Source: Bordetella genomosp. 4 (lineage in GTDB: Bacteria; Pseudomonadota; Gammaproteobacteria; Burkholderiales; Burkholderiaceae_B). From it: a DNA stretch of 64,000 nt. A program made the position numbers and the translations under genes. The stretch spans positions 124,001 to 188,000 of the forward strand of contig NZ_NEVQ01000022.1 of assembly GCF_002261185.1 (NCBI RefSeq), written 5' to 3'. The notes below the pieces were generated by a model. It ran no database searches and was not told where the DNA came from. It saw nothing but the letters and a program-made list of their open reading frames with translations. Shown here piece by piece: positions 35,086-44,841 of the stretch (its first letter is position 1; every line of letters begins with the position of its first letter).

Positions 35086-35778
35086 ATGATGCAAACAGAA
35101 TCGTCTGGCCGGCTGGGTTTGTGCTTTCTCTTATTGACTCTTGTCGCTCTGTGCCCCAAGAGCGTATCGGCGTCATCATGGTTTGTCTCTCCCCAAATTG
35201 GCACGCAAGGGGTGAGCGCACAGGTGGGGTATCGATCTGATCATGATTTCAGCCTACGCGCCTCTTGGAACCAGTTTGGTTTTGACAGATCGTTCAAGCT
35301 CGACAATGTCGAATACGATGCGGATATCCATTTGAAATCCCTCGGCTTGTTGTTTGACTACTATCCGCTGGACAATGGTTTCCATGTGACCGCGGGCTTG
35401 TACAGAAATAACAACCACATTTCTGCGAGCGGCGTTCTCGATCGTACGTTCTCTCATCGCATCGGCAATCACGTGGTCCAGATAGACGGCAAGCAATTAG
35501 GGAAAAGCTCGGTCAGGGTCGACTATGCGCCAGTCGCCCCCTATCTGGGAATCGGATACCACAACGTCACAAAAGAAGGATTCAGCTTTGCAGCAGATAT
35601 CGGCGTGCTCTATCAAGGCAACGCCAGAGTCAGCGCTGAGCCGCCTGAAAAGCTGCGCAATGTCAACATTCAGCAAGTGAGAGACGGTGTGAACCAGCAA
35701 AAGCGTGAAATCGAAAGAATGGCGAACAAGGTGCGTTGGTATCCCGTCGTAAGCGTCGGGGTCGCTTATACCTTCTAA
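35086..35778 (+). CDS. outer-membrane beta-barrel protein
   Basis: 230 residues. A signal peptide (LGLCFLLLTLVALCPKSVSAS) precedes a mature chain of alternating strands with aromatic residues (FVSPQIGTQGVSAQVGYRSD, GLLFDYYPL, APYLGIGYHNV) and a terminal phenylalanine (SVGVAYTF), the signal for BAM insertion. PVVSVGVAYTF resembles small OmpW/OmpX-like porins. A charged helix (QQVRDGVNQQKREIERMANK) before the last strand is unusual. It is divergent from the chaperone-like gene and ends at a strong terminator. Confidence 0.8.
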   Translation: MMQTESSGRLGLCFLLLTLVALCPKSVSASSWFVSPQIGTQGVSAQVGYRSDHDFSLRASWNQFGFDRSFKLDNVEYDADIHLKSLGLLFDYYPLDNGFHVTAGLYRNNNHISASGVLDRTFSHRIGNHVVQIDGKQLGKSSVRVDYAPVAPYLGIGYHNVTKEGFSFAADIGVLYQGNARVSAEPPEKLRNVNIQQVRDGVNQQKREIERMANKVRWYPVVSVGVAYTF

Positions 35779-35780
35779 GA

Positions 35781-35809
35781 AAAAAGGCGGGTATTGCTCC
35801 CGCCTTTTT
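35781..35809. terminator. bidirectional rho-independent terminator
   Basis: AAAAAGGCGGG-TATTGCT-CCCGCCTTTTT immediately follows the outer-membrane protein gene and also faces the 3' end of the convergent siderophore-binding gene. Confidence 0.9.
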
Positions 35810-35842
35810 GGTCCCGCTGATAGGCACGCTAGTGGCGTACGT

Positions 35843-36781
35843 TTACTTCATGGCCTCTAGCATGTCGGCGGCAATCGTCTGCACATTCGATACGCCCGTC
35901 GTCACTACGTACCACGCGTTCGGATCCGCGTAGTAGACGTGGCCCGTCTTGTAGGCACGCGTCTGACTCAACGCCGGGTGTTTAGCCAAGGTATCGGCAG
36001 CGGTTTTTTTACCTCCATTGATGGCGCCGCGATCCAATACGATGAGCCAATCGGGATCGGCCTGGGTCGCCTTGGCGAGCGTCTCGGCTCGCTTGGCGGC
36101 GGCGGCCTTCGCTGCGGGAGACCCGGGCTCTGGACGGGGCTGCGCTGAGGCAGCGGGATCTGCCGGTGGCAACACGGCGCTCAACCCGGACAATTCATAT
36201 GCGTATCCAAAGCGCTCCCCCGGCGCGTGGGTCATCACATTGCCGTTGATAACGAACAGAAAGAGGCCGGTTTTGCCTTTGGTCACCGCATGTAATTGCT
36301 CTACGGTCCCATTGAGTTTGGAGACGGCCGCCCTGGCCTGGGCTTGCTTATCAAAGGCTGTGCCGATAGCCTCGGTACTAGCCGTCACCGAGGAAAGAAA
36401 TGCCCGTGGATCTGCGGAAAAACTGATGGTCGGTGCGATATTCTGCAGTTCGGGCAGCGCTTTTTGAGTACGTCCGCCAGCGATGATTAAGTCAGGCTTG
36501 ATCTGTTTCAACAACGCGTAGTTTGGCTCAAACAGCGTACCGACGACTGTCGTCTTGCTAAAGCCGGCCAGTGCGCCCTCGTAGGTGGACGACGGTACGC
36601 CGACAACAGGGATGCCCAAGGTATGCAGCGTATCCAGCACACCGAGATCGAAGGTCACGATTTTTTCTGGCGTGGCAGGCAACACCAGAGGAGCCCCCAG
36701 GCCATTTCCTTGCGGCAATTCAAAGGCAAATGAAGAAAACGAGGCCAGCGCCGAGGCGGCCAGCAATATCCGGGATTTCAC
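35843..36781 (-). CDS. siderophore/iron ABC transporter substrate-binding protein
   Basis: 312 residues from GTG 36781, chosen because AAGGAG precedes it and the longer frame would run into the Fur box. The signal peptide is KSRILLAASALASFSSFAFE. The periplasmic-binding fold of the FepB/CeuE type shows PEKIVTFDLGVLDTLHTLGI, PDLIIAGGRTQKALPEL and a C-terminal DPNAWYVVTTGVSNVQTI. It binds ferric siderophore or a catechol-like chelate. No permease or ATPase is beside it, so it uses components encoded elsewhere. A Pro/Ala-rich loop (about 205-235) is inserted. Confidence 0.88.
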   Translation of the reverse strand: MKSRILLAASALASFSSFAFELPQGNGLGAPLVLPATPEKIVTFDLGVLDTLHTLGIPVVGVPSSTYEGALAGFSKTTVVGTLFEPNYALLKQIKPDLIIAGGRTQKALPELQNIAPTISFSADPRAFLSSVTASTEAIGTAFDKQAQARAAVSKLNGTVEQLHAVTKGKTGLFLFVINGNVMTHAPGERFGYAYELSGLSAVLPPADPAASAQPRPEPGSPAAKAAAAKRAETLAKATQADPDWLIVLDRGAINGGKKTAADTLAKHPALSQTRAYKTGHVYYADPNAWYVVTTGVSNVQTIAADMLEAMK

Positions 36782-36829
36782 AGCGAAGGTACTCCTTGTG
36801 CGAGCGTGACGACATCGCCACTGCTTTCT

Positions 36830-36855
36830 AATGATATTGATTATCAATATTCATT
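36830..36855. promoter_or_regulatory. Fur box
   Basis: A near-perfect palindrome, AATGA(A)TATTGAT-AATCAATATCATT read on the minus strand, matches the GATAATGATAATC-type Fur site. It lies 49 bp upstream of the siderophore-binding gene and predicts iron repression. Confidence 0.8.
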
Positions 36856-36909
36856 GTATGGGCAATACCCGTAAAGCTTACAAAGAGCTAAACACGCTGA
36901 AACAACTGA

Positions 36910-37671
36910 TTATCCCGTTCTATTCAAGACCAGCATGATGATCAATATCGGGCCGGAATTGAAAATGCCATGCAAAAGAATGGCTGCGCCGATGCCTCGC
37001 CGCACGCGCATCCAGCCCACTACCAATCCCGCCGACCATTGAGGCAAGACCAGCATAGGCAACATCCAATAGGGAACATCGGCCAGGCGGAAATTATTCA
37101 GATGCACCGCGGCGAAGATCAGTGCGGACAAGTGATAGACCCAGCCGAAGCGCCAACGGTAATAGCGACGCCAATCCATCTGCCAGCCTGATCGTTTGAT
37201 ATGGCCACGCCGCAGTGGCAGGCTGGCCAGCAATATGACTGCAACAGCCCATGCGATCGTCCATCCCTGCACGCCCCACAACAAAGGCGGCAACATGGCA
37301 GGACACACCCATAAAGCCTGGCGAGGCCGGCGCAAGCCATAGCGAAACAGCATTTCCTCGATCAATGGCGCCCACAAGATCGCGGTCAGCCACGGGATCG
37401 CGGCGGGATCCATACGATGCGCTGCGCCGCCGGAGTTCGCCGCCAGAACGGCGAGCGGCCCCAATGCGATGAAGTTCAGCAGCCACAACACTGCAGCCCA
37501 GGCGAGCAGACGGCCGAGCGGAATGCCCGGCCACCAATCGCTGGCTAATCCGCTGCTGGCGCGGCGGCCCGGCAAACGGCGCAAATCCGGCTGGCGAAAA
37601 AAATGCCAGAAATCGGCGAGCTCTTGTCGGAATCGCATCTTGCCTTGCGGAGTGGCCGGGGTCGTGTTCAT
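36910..37671 (-). CDS. CPBP-family intramembrane glutamic endopeptidase (CAAX-like)
   Basis: 253 residues with several membrane helices. The CPBP/Abi motifs are IEEMLFRYGLR (EExxxR), FAAVHLNNF (FxxxH) and ILLHGIFN (HxxxN/B). Family members cleave prenylated or other membrane-linked proteins or serve in peptide immunity; the substrate here is unknown. It lies 6 bp downstream of pth on the same strand and may be co-transcribed. Confidence 0.85.
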   Translation of the reverse strand: MNTTPATPQGKMRFRQELADFWHFFRQPDLRRLPGRRASSGLASDWWPGIPLGRLLAWAAVLWLLNFIALGPLAVLAANSGGAAHRMDPAAIPWLTAILWAPLIEEMLFRYGLRRPRQALWVCPAMLPPLLWGVQGWTIAWAVAVILLASLPLRRGHIKRSGWQMDWRRYYRWRFGWVYHLSALIFAAVHLNNFRLADVPYWMLPMLVLPQWSAGLVVGWMRVRRGIGAAILLHGIFNSGPILIIMLVLNRTG

Positions 37672-37676
37672 TTCGC

Positions 37677-38273
37677 TCAGGCCGAATTACCGCTATGCAA
37701 CTCGCGCGTGGCACGCTCTATATCGCCGTCCAACATAGCCGGCACGACGACGCGGCAACGGCGAATCACCTCGTCGATAGCGGTCTGCTCGTCTCGACGC
37801 GGCGGATGCAGAACAAAATCGGCGACCTGCTGTGCCAGGCCCAATGAACGAGGATGACCGATACCGATGCGCAGGCGCCAGAAATTCGGACTGCCCAGCG
37901 CGGCCTGGATGTCTTTCAGGCCATTGTGGCCTGCATGGCCGCCGCCCTGTTTCAATTTCACTTGACCTGGCAGCAGATCCAGTTCGTCATGCAACACCAA
38001 TATCTGTTCGGGCGTGAGCTTGTAAAACCTCGCCAATGCGCCCACCGACTGCCCCGAGCGGTTCATGTAGGTGATGGGCTTGGCCAGCAATACGTTTTCG
38101 CCGGCGTGACGCGCTTTGGCGACCAGACCAAAGAAACTCTTTTCCAGGCTGAAGCTGGCATGCAAATCATCAGCCAGATGGTCGGCCAGCCAGAATCCGG
38201 CGTTATGACGGGTGGTTTCGTAATCCGGACCGGGGTTACCCAGGCCCACGATGAGACGGATAGCAGTAGACAT
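37677..38273 (-). CDS. pth: peptidyl-tRNA hydrolase
   Basis: 198 residues from ATG 38273 (ATG 38282 is possible). Pth releases peptides from prematurely dropped peptidyl-tRNAs. The motifs are [20 protein letters not shown] with the catalytic histidine, [21 protein letters not shown] (Asp) and [12 protein letters not shown] (Asn). The order rplY-pth is standard in betaproteobacteria; a terminator lies between them. Confidence 0.95.
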   Translation of the reverse strand: MSTAIRLIVGLGNPGPDYETTRHNAGFWLADHLADDLHASFSLEKSFFGLVAKARHAGENVLLAKPITYMNRSGQSVGALARFYKLTPEQILVLHDELDLLPGQVKLKQGGGHAGHNGLKDIQAALGSPNFWRLRIGIGHPRSLGLAQQVADFVLHPPRRDEQTAIDEVIRRCRVVVPAMLDGDIERATRELHSGNSA

Positions 38274-38327
38274 GGTGAGCATGATAAAGGGGAACGGTCG
38301 TCTTTTGCCCTCGTATCGCTGCAAGGC

Positions 38328-38369
38328 AAAAAACAAAACCCTGCGAATGCAGAAGCATACGCAGGGTTT
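38328..38369 (-). terminator. terminator after rplY
   Basis: AAACCCTGCG and CGCAGGGTTT form a 10-bp stem with a 14-nt loop, followed on the minus strand by TTTTGTTTTTTG. It separates rplY from pth and would make pth expression depend on read-through or its own promoter. Confidence 0.8.
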
Positions 38370-38403
38370 GCGCTAGCGCTCGGCTCAGGCCGAGCACAAA
38401 GGC

Positions 38404-39015
38404 TTAGGCTTCAGCAGCAGCTTCGCCTTCGTCATCGGCAGCAGCACCGCCGCCTTTGACCAAAGCCGTGGCCAACAACGGGTTGGCATCACCACCGTGC
38501 GCGACATAGCTCACGCCCTTGGGCAGCTTGATGTCGGCCAAGTGCACCGAAGCGCCGCCCAGCAGGTCAGCCAGGTTGACTTCGATGAACTGAGGCAAGG
38601 CGGCCGGCAGGCAGGTGATTTCCAGTTCGGTAACCACGTGGCTGATGATGGCGTTGCTCAGCTTGACGGCGGGCGATTCGTCGCCGTTGATGAAGTGCAG
38701 GGGCACCTTGGTGTGCAGGGCTTGGCTGGCATCGACGCGTTGGAAGTCGACGTGCAAGACTTGCGGCTTGTAGGCGTGCCATTGAACCGAACGCAGCAGA
38801 ACGGGTTCTGCCTTGTTGCCGTCGACCTGCATTTGCAGGATCGAGGCGTGGAATTCTTCTTTGCGCAGGGCGTGGAAGATTTCGTTGTGGTCGAGTTCGA
38901 TGTTCAGGGGGGCAGCCTTACCGCCATAAACGATGGCAGGAACGCGGCCCGCGCGGCGCAGGCGGCGGCTCGCACTCGAACCCTGGACGCTACGCGCAGT
39001 GGCATTGAATTTCAT
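38404..39015 (-). CDS. rplY: 50S ribosomal protein L25/general stress protein Ctc
   Basis: 203 residues from ATG 39015 (GGAG 7 nt upstream). The N-terminal L25 domain ([30 protein letters not shown]) binds 5S rRNA; the C-terminal TL5-like domain ([30 protein letters not shown]) makes it the long Ctc form. The acidic Ala/Glu-rich tail is common in betaproteobacteria. It follows prs directly. Confidence 0.95.
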   Translation of the reverse strand: MKFNATARSVQGSSASRRLRRAGRVPAIVYGGKAAPLNIELDHNEIFHALRKEEFHASILQMQVDGNKAEPVLLRSVQWHAYKPQVLHVDFQRVDASQALHTKVPLHFINGDESPAVKLSNAIISHVVTELEITCLPAALPQFIEVNLADLLGGASVHLADIKLPKGVSYVAHGGDANPLLATALVKGGGAAADDEGEAAAEA

Positions 39016-39152
39016 GGATGACTCCAGACAATCTGGCAGTGGCGACACTGCCGGTTAAGTGACACGGCACGCGACATGCGTACCGTGTTGTTCGCCCCCC
39101 TGCCGCGACCAGCAAGCGGGCAAATTCGAAATTGGGACCGACGTCGATAACG

Positions 39153-40103
39153 TCAGTCGGTAAACAGCGAACTGACCGACTCGGCGTTGGAAATACGCAG
39201 AATGGTTTCGCCCAACAGCGCCGCGCAGGACAACTGGCGGATCTTGCTGCTGGCTTGGCCTTGTTCGGACAGCGGGATGGTGTCGGTCACGACCAGTTCG
39301 TCGAGCTCGGAGCTCTCGATGCGGTCGATCGCGCCACCGGACAACACCGGGTGCGTGCAATACGCGTAAACAGCGCCGGCGCCACGGTCTTTCAGGGCCT
39401 GGGCGGCCTTGCACAGCGTGCCGGCGGTATCCACCATGTCATCCATGATGATGCAGGTACGGCCATCGACTTCGCCGATGATGTTCATGACCTCGGACAC
39501 GTTCGCACGGGGGCGGCGCTTGTCGATGATGGCCAGGTCGGCTTCGAGCTGCTTGGCCAACGCGCGGGCACGCACCACACCACCGATATCGGGCGACACC
39601 ACGACCAGGTTGGAGAAATTGCGGCGCCAAATGTCGCCCAGCAAAATCGGACCGGCGTAAATGTTGTCGACCGGAATGTCGAAGAAACCCTGAATCTGGT
39701 CAGCATGCAGGTCCATAGTCAGCACGCGGTCAACGCCGGCGACCTGGAGCATGTTGGCTACGACCTTGGCCGAGATCGCCACACGTGCCGAACGCGGGCG
39801 GCGGTCTTGGCGGGCATAGCCGAAATACGGAATGGCTGCTGTGATGCGGCCAGCCGAAGCGCGGCGCAAGGCATCGACCATGACCATGATTTCCATCAGG
39901 TTGTCATTGGTAGGTGCACAGGTGGGCTGCAAAACAAAAACGTCTTTGCCGCGCACGTTTTCGTTGATTTCAACCATCACCTCGCCATCGGAAAATCGGC
40001 CGACGGTCATTTTGCCGAGCGACATATCCAGATGGTTGACTACGTCCACAGCCAGGCGGGTGTTGGCTGTGCCGGTGAAGATCATGAAGCTGTCGTTTGC
40101 CAT
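39153..40103 (-). CDS. prs: ribose-phosphate pyrophosphokinase
   Basis: 316 residues. The enzyme makes PRPP from ribose 5-phosphate and ATP for nucleotide, histidine and tryptophan synthesis. The motifs are [60 protein letters not shown] and the PRPP loop in [18 protein letters not shown]. It is full length and lies between tRNA-Gln and rplY in the conserved order. Confidence 0.97.
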   Translation of the reverse strand: MANDSFMIFTGTANTRLAVDVVNHLDMSLGKMTVGRFSDGEVMVEINENVRGKDVFVLQPTCAPTNDNLMEIMVMVDALRRASAGRITAAIPYFGYARQDRRPRSARVAISAKVVANMLQVAGVDRVLTMDLHADQIQGFFDIPVDNIYAGPILLGDIWRRNFSNLVVVSPDIGGVVRARALAKQLEADLAIIDKRRPRANVSEVMNIIGEVDGRTCIIMDDMVDTAGTLCKAAQALKDRGAGAVYAYCTHPVLSGGAIDRIESSELDELVVTDTIPLSEQGQASSKIRQLSCAALLGETILRISNAESVSSLFTD

Positions 40104-40179
40104 GATGGAAGCTGCTGCGATGGTCGGTTAAGACGCGAAAACGTGTACTGCTATACGAAGACACGCCGGAAATCCGGCA

Positions 40180-40240
40180 AATAAAAAAGCTGCTGAACCG
40201 AGGCCAGTGTCTGACAGGCGCGTTCAACAGCTTTTTTATT
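40180..40240 (-). terminator. terminator after tRNA-Gln
   Basis: AAAAAAGCTG(C)TGAAC and GTTCAACAGCTTTTTT pair with one bulge across a 23-nt loop, just past the tRNA-Gln 3' end, with a T-rich tail on the minus strand. Confidence 0.75.
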
Positions 40241-40248
40241 GAAATTTT

Positions 40249-40325
40249 TGGCTGGGGAGGAAGGATTCGAACCTTCGCATGCCGGAATCAAAATCCGGTG
40301 CCTTAACCAGCTTGGCGACTCCCCA
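40249..40325 (-). tRNA. tRNA-Gln (anticodon TTG)
   Basis: 77-nt cloverleaf on the minus strand. The acceptor stem begins TGGGGAG, the D-arm GCCAAGCTGGTTAAGGC, the anticodon loop is ATTTTGATT with TTG, the T-arm GGTTCGAATCC, and CCA is encoded at the 3' end. It sits between ispE and prs, as usual in this group. Confidence 0.95.
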
Positions 40326-40326
40326 A

Positions 40327-41256
40327 CTATCTTGCGATCCAGTCCCGCAACGGGTGTTCAGCTAACCCGGGACATACCCGTATCAATCTGAACCCGACTT
40401 GCGTGTTGCTAGTTAATTTACCAGCGACGCGCATTGTAGCGGTAATTTCGTGCTCCGCCAAAACGGCCTGTCTGGCTGTCGAAAACTGGGCGAACAAACA
40501 CGCACCAGACCCCGACATGCGGACGTGGATACCACGCCCCGATAGCCACTGCGCTGCCTGAGAAACCTCTGGATAGCGCCGGTAAACCACCGGTTCCAAG
40601 TCGTTTCTGCCGAAAAATCCCGGCGCCGCCTGCCCTGAAGCATCCGCACCAAAACTTTGTGAAGCAAGAAAGTCCGCTATTGTGACGGAAGAAGAATCTC
40701 TTGTCAAATCCGGATCGGAAAAAATATTTGCGGTGGGCACGCTCGTGTCAGGTTGGGCGACCAGATAGGTCGCGGCAGGCAGATCCAGCGGAGACAGGAT
40801 TTCCCCGACACCCTCGGCGAAAGCAGATTGCCCGAACACAAACACCGGGACGTCAGCGCCTAACGGCAAGGCCAAAGCCATGAGCTCGCGGCGTGACAGG
40901 CCCGTACCCCACAGACGATTCAATGCAATCAGTGTCGAGGCCGCATCGCTGGACCCCCCGCCCAGGCCCCCGCCTTGAGGAATCTGTTTTTCGAGAGCGA
41001 TATTGACCCCCTGCCGAACGCCGGTCGCCCGTTGCAGCGCGCGGGCCGCGCGCACTGTCAGGTCTTGCTCGGGGGGCACGCCGGGCAGTTCTGAAACGCG
41101 CTCGATGCGGCCATCGCTGCGCGCTTCGAAATGCAGCGTGTCACATAGATCAATGAACCGGAACGCCGTCTGCAGCAGATGGTATCCATCGGCACGGCGG
41201 CCGAGCACATGCAGAAATAAATTCAGCTTGGCCGGCGCCGGAACGTCATACATCAT
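40327..41256 (-). CDS. ispE: 4-diphosphocytidyl-2-C-methyl-D-erythritol kinase
   Basis: 309 residues, GHMP kinase of the MEP isoprenoid pathway, phosphorylating CDP-ME. The motifs are PAPAKLNLFLHVLGRRADGYH, the ATP loop IPQGGGLGGGSSDAAS and the C-terminal HVRMSGSGACLFA. It overlaps the lolB stop by 4 nt. A ~15-residue insertion (around ASQSFGADASGQAAPG) is slightly longer than usual. Confidence 0.95.
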   Translation of the reverse strand: MMYDVPAPAKLNLFLHVLGRRADGYHLLQTAFRFIDLCDTLHFEARSDGRIERVSELPGVPPEQDLTVRAARALQRATGVRQGVNIALEKQIPQGGGLGGGSSDAASTLIALNRLWGTGLSRRELMALALPLGADVPVFVFGQSAFAEGVGEILSPLDLPAATYLVAQPDTSVPTANIFSDPDLTRDSSSVTIADFLASQSFGADASGQAAPGFFGRNDLEPVVYRRYPEVSQAAQWLSGRGIHVRMSGSGACLFAQFSTARQAVLAEHEITATMRVAGKLTSNTQVGFRLIRVCPGLAEHPLRDWIAR

Positions 41257-41831
41257 GGCTGATCAACCGCCAGCCGTACCGCAATGCGGCGGCCCGGCTC
41301 GGCACGCTGCAACACCAGCAGGCCAGGGCCCTGCGTGTCGTAACGCGACAGACGGGCTTGCCAGCCGTCTTGCTGGAACGAGACGGGATGACCCAATTCG
41401 TCACGCTGCACATCCATGGCCGACGTATCGGCAACACGGCCACGCATCCAAGCGCGCAGATTCGATACAGGAATCGGGCCGCCGAGGGCTTCTTCGGCCA
41501 ATTCGTCGGGGTTGCGGGCCTCGTAAACGGCGCCGTCGGCCTTGGTCAGCGTGGCGTGTCCTGGGCGTCCTTCGACGCGCGCCTCGATAGACCCTAAGGG
41601 GGAGGTCAGATCCAGTCGATAGCGGCTGCCATCGTCGTGCCAGTTGAATCCGCCCTGCACGGCCTTCTGTTGCCCATCGGACTCTGTGACGGTGATCGCG
41701 AAACGGCCGTTACGGGAGAACGCGCCATCGCCCGTACTCAAGGGCGCCTCGGGCACGCTGGTGCACGCCGTCACCAAAGCACAAGCCCCCACAAACAGCC
41801 AGGCGCGCAATCTTGTGAAACTCCAGGTCAT
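41253..41831 (-). CDS. lolB: outer-membrane lipoprotein LolB
   Basis: 192 residues. The lipoprotein signal peptide ends with the lipobox LVTAC, and the mature domain (GRFAITVTESDGQQKAVQGG, FNWHDDGSRYRLDLTSPLGS) is the LolB fold that receives lipoproteins from LolA and inserts them in the outer membrane. It overlaps both the upstream TPR gene and ispE by 4 nt. Confidence 0.92.
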   Translation of the reverse strand: MTWSFTRLRAWLFVGACALVTACTSVPEAPLSTGDGAFSRNGRFAITVTESDGQQKAVQGGFNWHDDGSRYRLDLTSPLGSIEARVEGRPGHATLTKADGAVYEARNPDELAEEALGGPIPVSNLRAWMRGRVADTSAMDVQRDELGHPVSFQQDGWQARLSRYDTQGPGLLVLQRAEPGRRIAVRLAVDQP

Positions 41832-43663
41832 TTCGCGCCCTCAAGCTTCACACCGAGCCGTTTGGCGGTGTCTAACACCGTACGGTTTTTCGGATCTTTT
41901 TTGAACCCGGATTGCAATAATTCCGTAGCTTTTGCGCGTTGCCCCTGGGCCCATAGGACCTCAGCCCAATGAGCGGCAATATCGGGCTCGGGCTGTTGCG
42001 CATAGGCGCGCGACAAGTAGTCTGCCGCCGCCTGACTATCGCCCATACGGAATTTGACCCAACCCATGCTGTCCAGCACAAATGGATTGTCGGGCAGCAA
42101 CTCGAGCGCCTGGGTAATCAGGTCCAAGGCCTCGGGCAAACGCTCATTGCGATCGGCCAGGGTATAACCCAAGGCGTTGTACGAATGCGCATGATCGGGA
42201 TCGAGCGCGATGACCTGCCGCAGCTGTGTTTCCAGTTCTTTATAGCGCCCCTGGCGTTCGTACATCATCGCCAGTTCGTATTTGATCTCTATCGTGTCGG
42301 GCTGAGCCTGATTGGCCGCCTCCAGGACCTTCACCGCCTCGTCGATGCGATCCGCGTCGCGCAATATCTGCGCCTTGGTCAGCACGCCCTGAATCTGGTC
42401 GTCTTCGTCATTGGGCTGCGCAGCGTCGACCATCGTCAGCGCCTCGTTCACACGCCCTTGTTTGGCGCGCAATCCCGCCTGACGCATTTGCGCTGAATAA
42501 CGCAGTGCAGGATCGTCGATCTGGCCCAACTGTGAGATCGCCTCGTCGTATTGGCCTTGGTCCTCGGCGATACGCGAGAGCAGAACGCGCGCATCGGCCT
42601 CGGCGGCGCCGGCATCGGTTGCCCCTTCGGCGATGGCCTCCTGGCGTTGATTCTGGACGTCCAGATACTCCTGGAGCAGTGCGCGCGCCTGGTCTTTCCG
42701 GTCGGCCTTGTACGCCAACTGCGCCTGCAGGTACAGCAGATCGAAGTCCTCCGGTGCGCGGCGCGACATCAATTGCAGCTCGGTCAACGCCCCATCGTAA
42801 TTTCCTCGATCAGCCATCAGTCCCGCCAGAGACAAATGCAATTTACGGGCATCAGGATGTTTGGCCAAAAAAGCGCGCGCCTCGCTTTCCGCACGGACCG
42901 GATCGACCCGTGCGCCATATTCCAGCACGCGTTGCGCGGCGGCTTCCGAATTCGGATCGGCCCGCAATGCGGCCCGCGACTCGGCCACGGCGCGGGCGTC
43001 CTCGCCGGCGGCCTGAGCCACATCGGCCAGTGCCAGATGTGCCTCGGGCAGCTTGCGCACCTCGGGGCTGAACGACTCGTTCAAAATCCGCAACGCCAGG
43101 CGGCGGTCGTTGAGGCGGCTGAGCACCCCGAGCGCCTGGGCAATCGCGGCGGGCTTGTTGGGAGAGGCGTCAATGCGATTACGCAATGCCGCAGACAACC
43201 CCGTCGTTTCACCATTGGCGGCGGCCAAAGCCAGCTCAGTGGAACTGGCCTCCAGATCGCGAGGCGCCTGGCTCGACCAGGTCCGCGCAGCCGCTAAAGC
43301 GCCCGGAAGGTTTCCCCCCGCGAGTTGGAATTCGAGAGCACGACGCGCCAGACGGGGGTCGCCGGTTTCCTGGGACAGCCCCAACAAGGTCGTTGCCGCC
43401 GTGTCGTACATGCCGCGTTGCGCCGCGATTTCGGACGCCATGATGCGAAAGAAGATGTCGCCTGTCAGAGACACATAAGGCAGTTGGCCTGGCCGCAAGC
43501 GTATGACCTGGGTCTCGGGGGCTCGCGGCTGAGTGCCCATACGCGGTCCCGTGGCATCGCCCGGAACGGCACCGGCAGCCAGCGCCGGTAGTGGCTGTAA
43601 GCCCGCCAGCGCACACGCCAGCACGAAAGTTAGGTAATGAACTAATTTGAATGACGACTTCAC
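41828..43663 (-). CDS. TPR-repeat protein, secreted, upstream of lolB
   Basis: 611 residues from GTG 43663, which begins a signal peptide ([20 protein letters not shown]... ending ALAAG). The upstream ATG 43711 would leave only 13 bp to the divergent mutM start. The body is a chain of tetratricopeptide repeats, clearest near the C-terminus ([60 protein letters not shown]). Its position before lolB is conserved in betaproteobacteria; the protein is probably a periplasmic or outer-membrane scaffold whose partner is unknown. Confidence 0.88.
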   Translation of the reverse strand: MKSSFKLVHYLTFVLACALAGLQPLPALAAGAVPGDATGPRMGTQPRAPETQVIRLRPGQLPYVSLTGDIFFRIMASEIAAQRGMYDTAATTLLGLSQETGDPRLARRALEFQLAGGNLPGALAAARTWSSQAPRDLEASSTELALAAANGETTGLSAALRNRIDASPNKPAAIAQALGVLSRLNDRRLALRILNESFSPEVRKLPEAHLALADVAQAAGEDARAVAESRAALRADPNSEAAAQRVLEYGARVDPVRAESEARAFLAKHPDARKLHLSLAGLMADRGNYDGALTELQLMSRRAPEDFDLLYLQAQLAYKADRKDQARALLQEYLDVQNQRQEAIAEGATDAGAAEADARVLLSRIAEDQGQYDEAISQLGQIDDPALRYSAQMRQAGLRAKQGRVNEALTMVDAAQPNDEDDQIQGVLTKAQILRDADRIDEAVKVLEAANQAQPDTIEIKYELAMMYERQGRYKELETQLRQVIALDPDHAHSYNALGYTLADRNERLPEALDLITQALELLPDNPFVLDSMGWVKFRMGDSQAAADYLSRAYAQQPEPDIAAHWAEVLWAQGQRAKATELLQSGFKKDPKNRTVLDTAKRLGVKLEGAK

Positions 43664-43724
43664 ACGACCCGCCCGGTTAATGGCACAATCATCTGTACAA
43701 CGTTTGATCATCTTACACTGGCTC

Positions 43725-44552
43725 ATGCCGGAACTCCCCGAAGTCGAAACAACGCGTCGCGGAATCGACGCCGTCATTACCGGCAAGACGCTGCGCCGCC
43801 TGGTCGTACGCGAGCCCCGCATGCGCTGGCCTATCCCGGCCGACCTGCCCTCGCTGGTGTCGGATCGTACTGTCCTGGAATGTGCGCGCCGCGGCAAATA
43901 TCTGTTACTACGTTTCGAACATGGCACGCAGATCGTGCACCTGGGCATGTCCGGGTCGCTGCGCAGCGTGCCGTCTGACGAGGCCCCGCGTAAACACGAT
44001 CACGTCGATTGGATTTTTGAGCACGCCACGCTGCGGCTGCACGATCCACGCCGTTTTGGCGCGGTGCTGTGGCACCCGGACAGCGATGGGCCGATTGTTG
44101 CCCATCCCTTGCTGGCTAAGCTGGGGATCGAGCCTTTTGATCCCCGCTTTGACGGGAATTGGCTGCATCAGCAGTTTCGTGGCCGCAGTATGGCCATCAA
44201 GCAGGCTTTGCTGGCGGGCAGCGCCGTGGTCGGCGTAGGTAATATTTACGCTTCGGAAAGCCTGTTTCGCGCGGGCATCGACCCCCGCACACCGGCCAGC
44301 CGGGTTTCCCTGGCGCGCTGCACGAGGCTGGCCGACAGCATCCGGGCCACACTGGCCGATGCGCTGGCCTCGGGCGGCAGCACCCTGCGCGACTACGTGG
44401 GCGCGACCGGGCAACCGGGCAGCTATTTCGATATCCATGCCGCCGTCTACGAACGTGACGGTCAGCCCTGCCGGGTTTGCGGCACGCTGATCCGGCGATT
44501 GGTTCAAGGCCAACGCGCTACTTATTACTGCCCGCGCTGTCAACGGCGATAA
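43725..44552 (+). CDS. mutM: formamidopyrimidine-DNA glycosylase
   Basis: 275 residues from ATG 43725; the mature enzyme starts [14 protein letters not shown] with the catalytic N-terminal proline and Glu. It removes 8-oxoguanine and other oxidised bases. Further motifs are [33 protein letters not shown] and the C-terminal zinc finger CRVCGTL...YYCPRC. It is divergent from the TPR-lolB-ispE operon, 61 bp from the TPR start. Confidence 0.96.
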   Translation: MPELPEVETTRRGIDAVITGKTLRRLVVREPRMRWPIPADLPSLVSDRTVLECARRGKYLLLRFEHGTQIVHLGMSGSLRSVPSDEAPRKHDHVDWIFEHATLRLHDPRRFGAVLWHPDSDGPIVAHPLLAKLGIEPFDPRFDGNWLHQQFRGRSMAIKQALLAGSAVVGVGNIYASESLFRAGIDPRTPASRVSLARCTRLADSIRATLADALASGGSTLRDYVGATGQPGSYFDIHAAVYERDGQPCRVCGTLIRRLVQGQRATYYCPRCQRR

Positions 44553-44841
44553 GCCGCCTTCCGCGCCCTGCATACCCTCCTGCCCCGGATAGCCCGCGCC
44601 TGCCCGCCGTAGCAGACGGTTCGCAATCAAGCGATGGGACAGCCGCGTGGCCATGGCACCTCTTTGCGGCGGTCGCCCGACACGGCGAACGACCATCCAG
44701 ATGAGAGCCTGATTTCGCCCACTTGCCACGGACTCGTCGCTGAAATTCGTTTATAGCGAATGTATTGCATAAAAACGAACTGCAATTTAATATTGCCTCC
44801 ATCGTCGCGGCCCGTCGGCCGGAATAAGACAAGGAGACAAC

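Noticed and set aside
41828-43948. A longer TPR protein start overlapping mutM
   Set aside because: The extension is arginine/cysteine-rich and antisense to the conserved mutM 5' end; a proper signal peptide starts at 43663.
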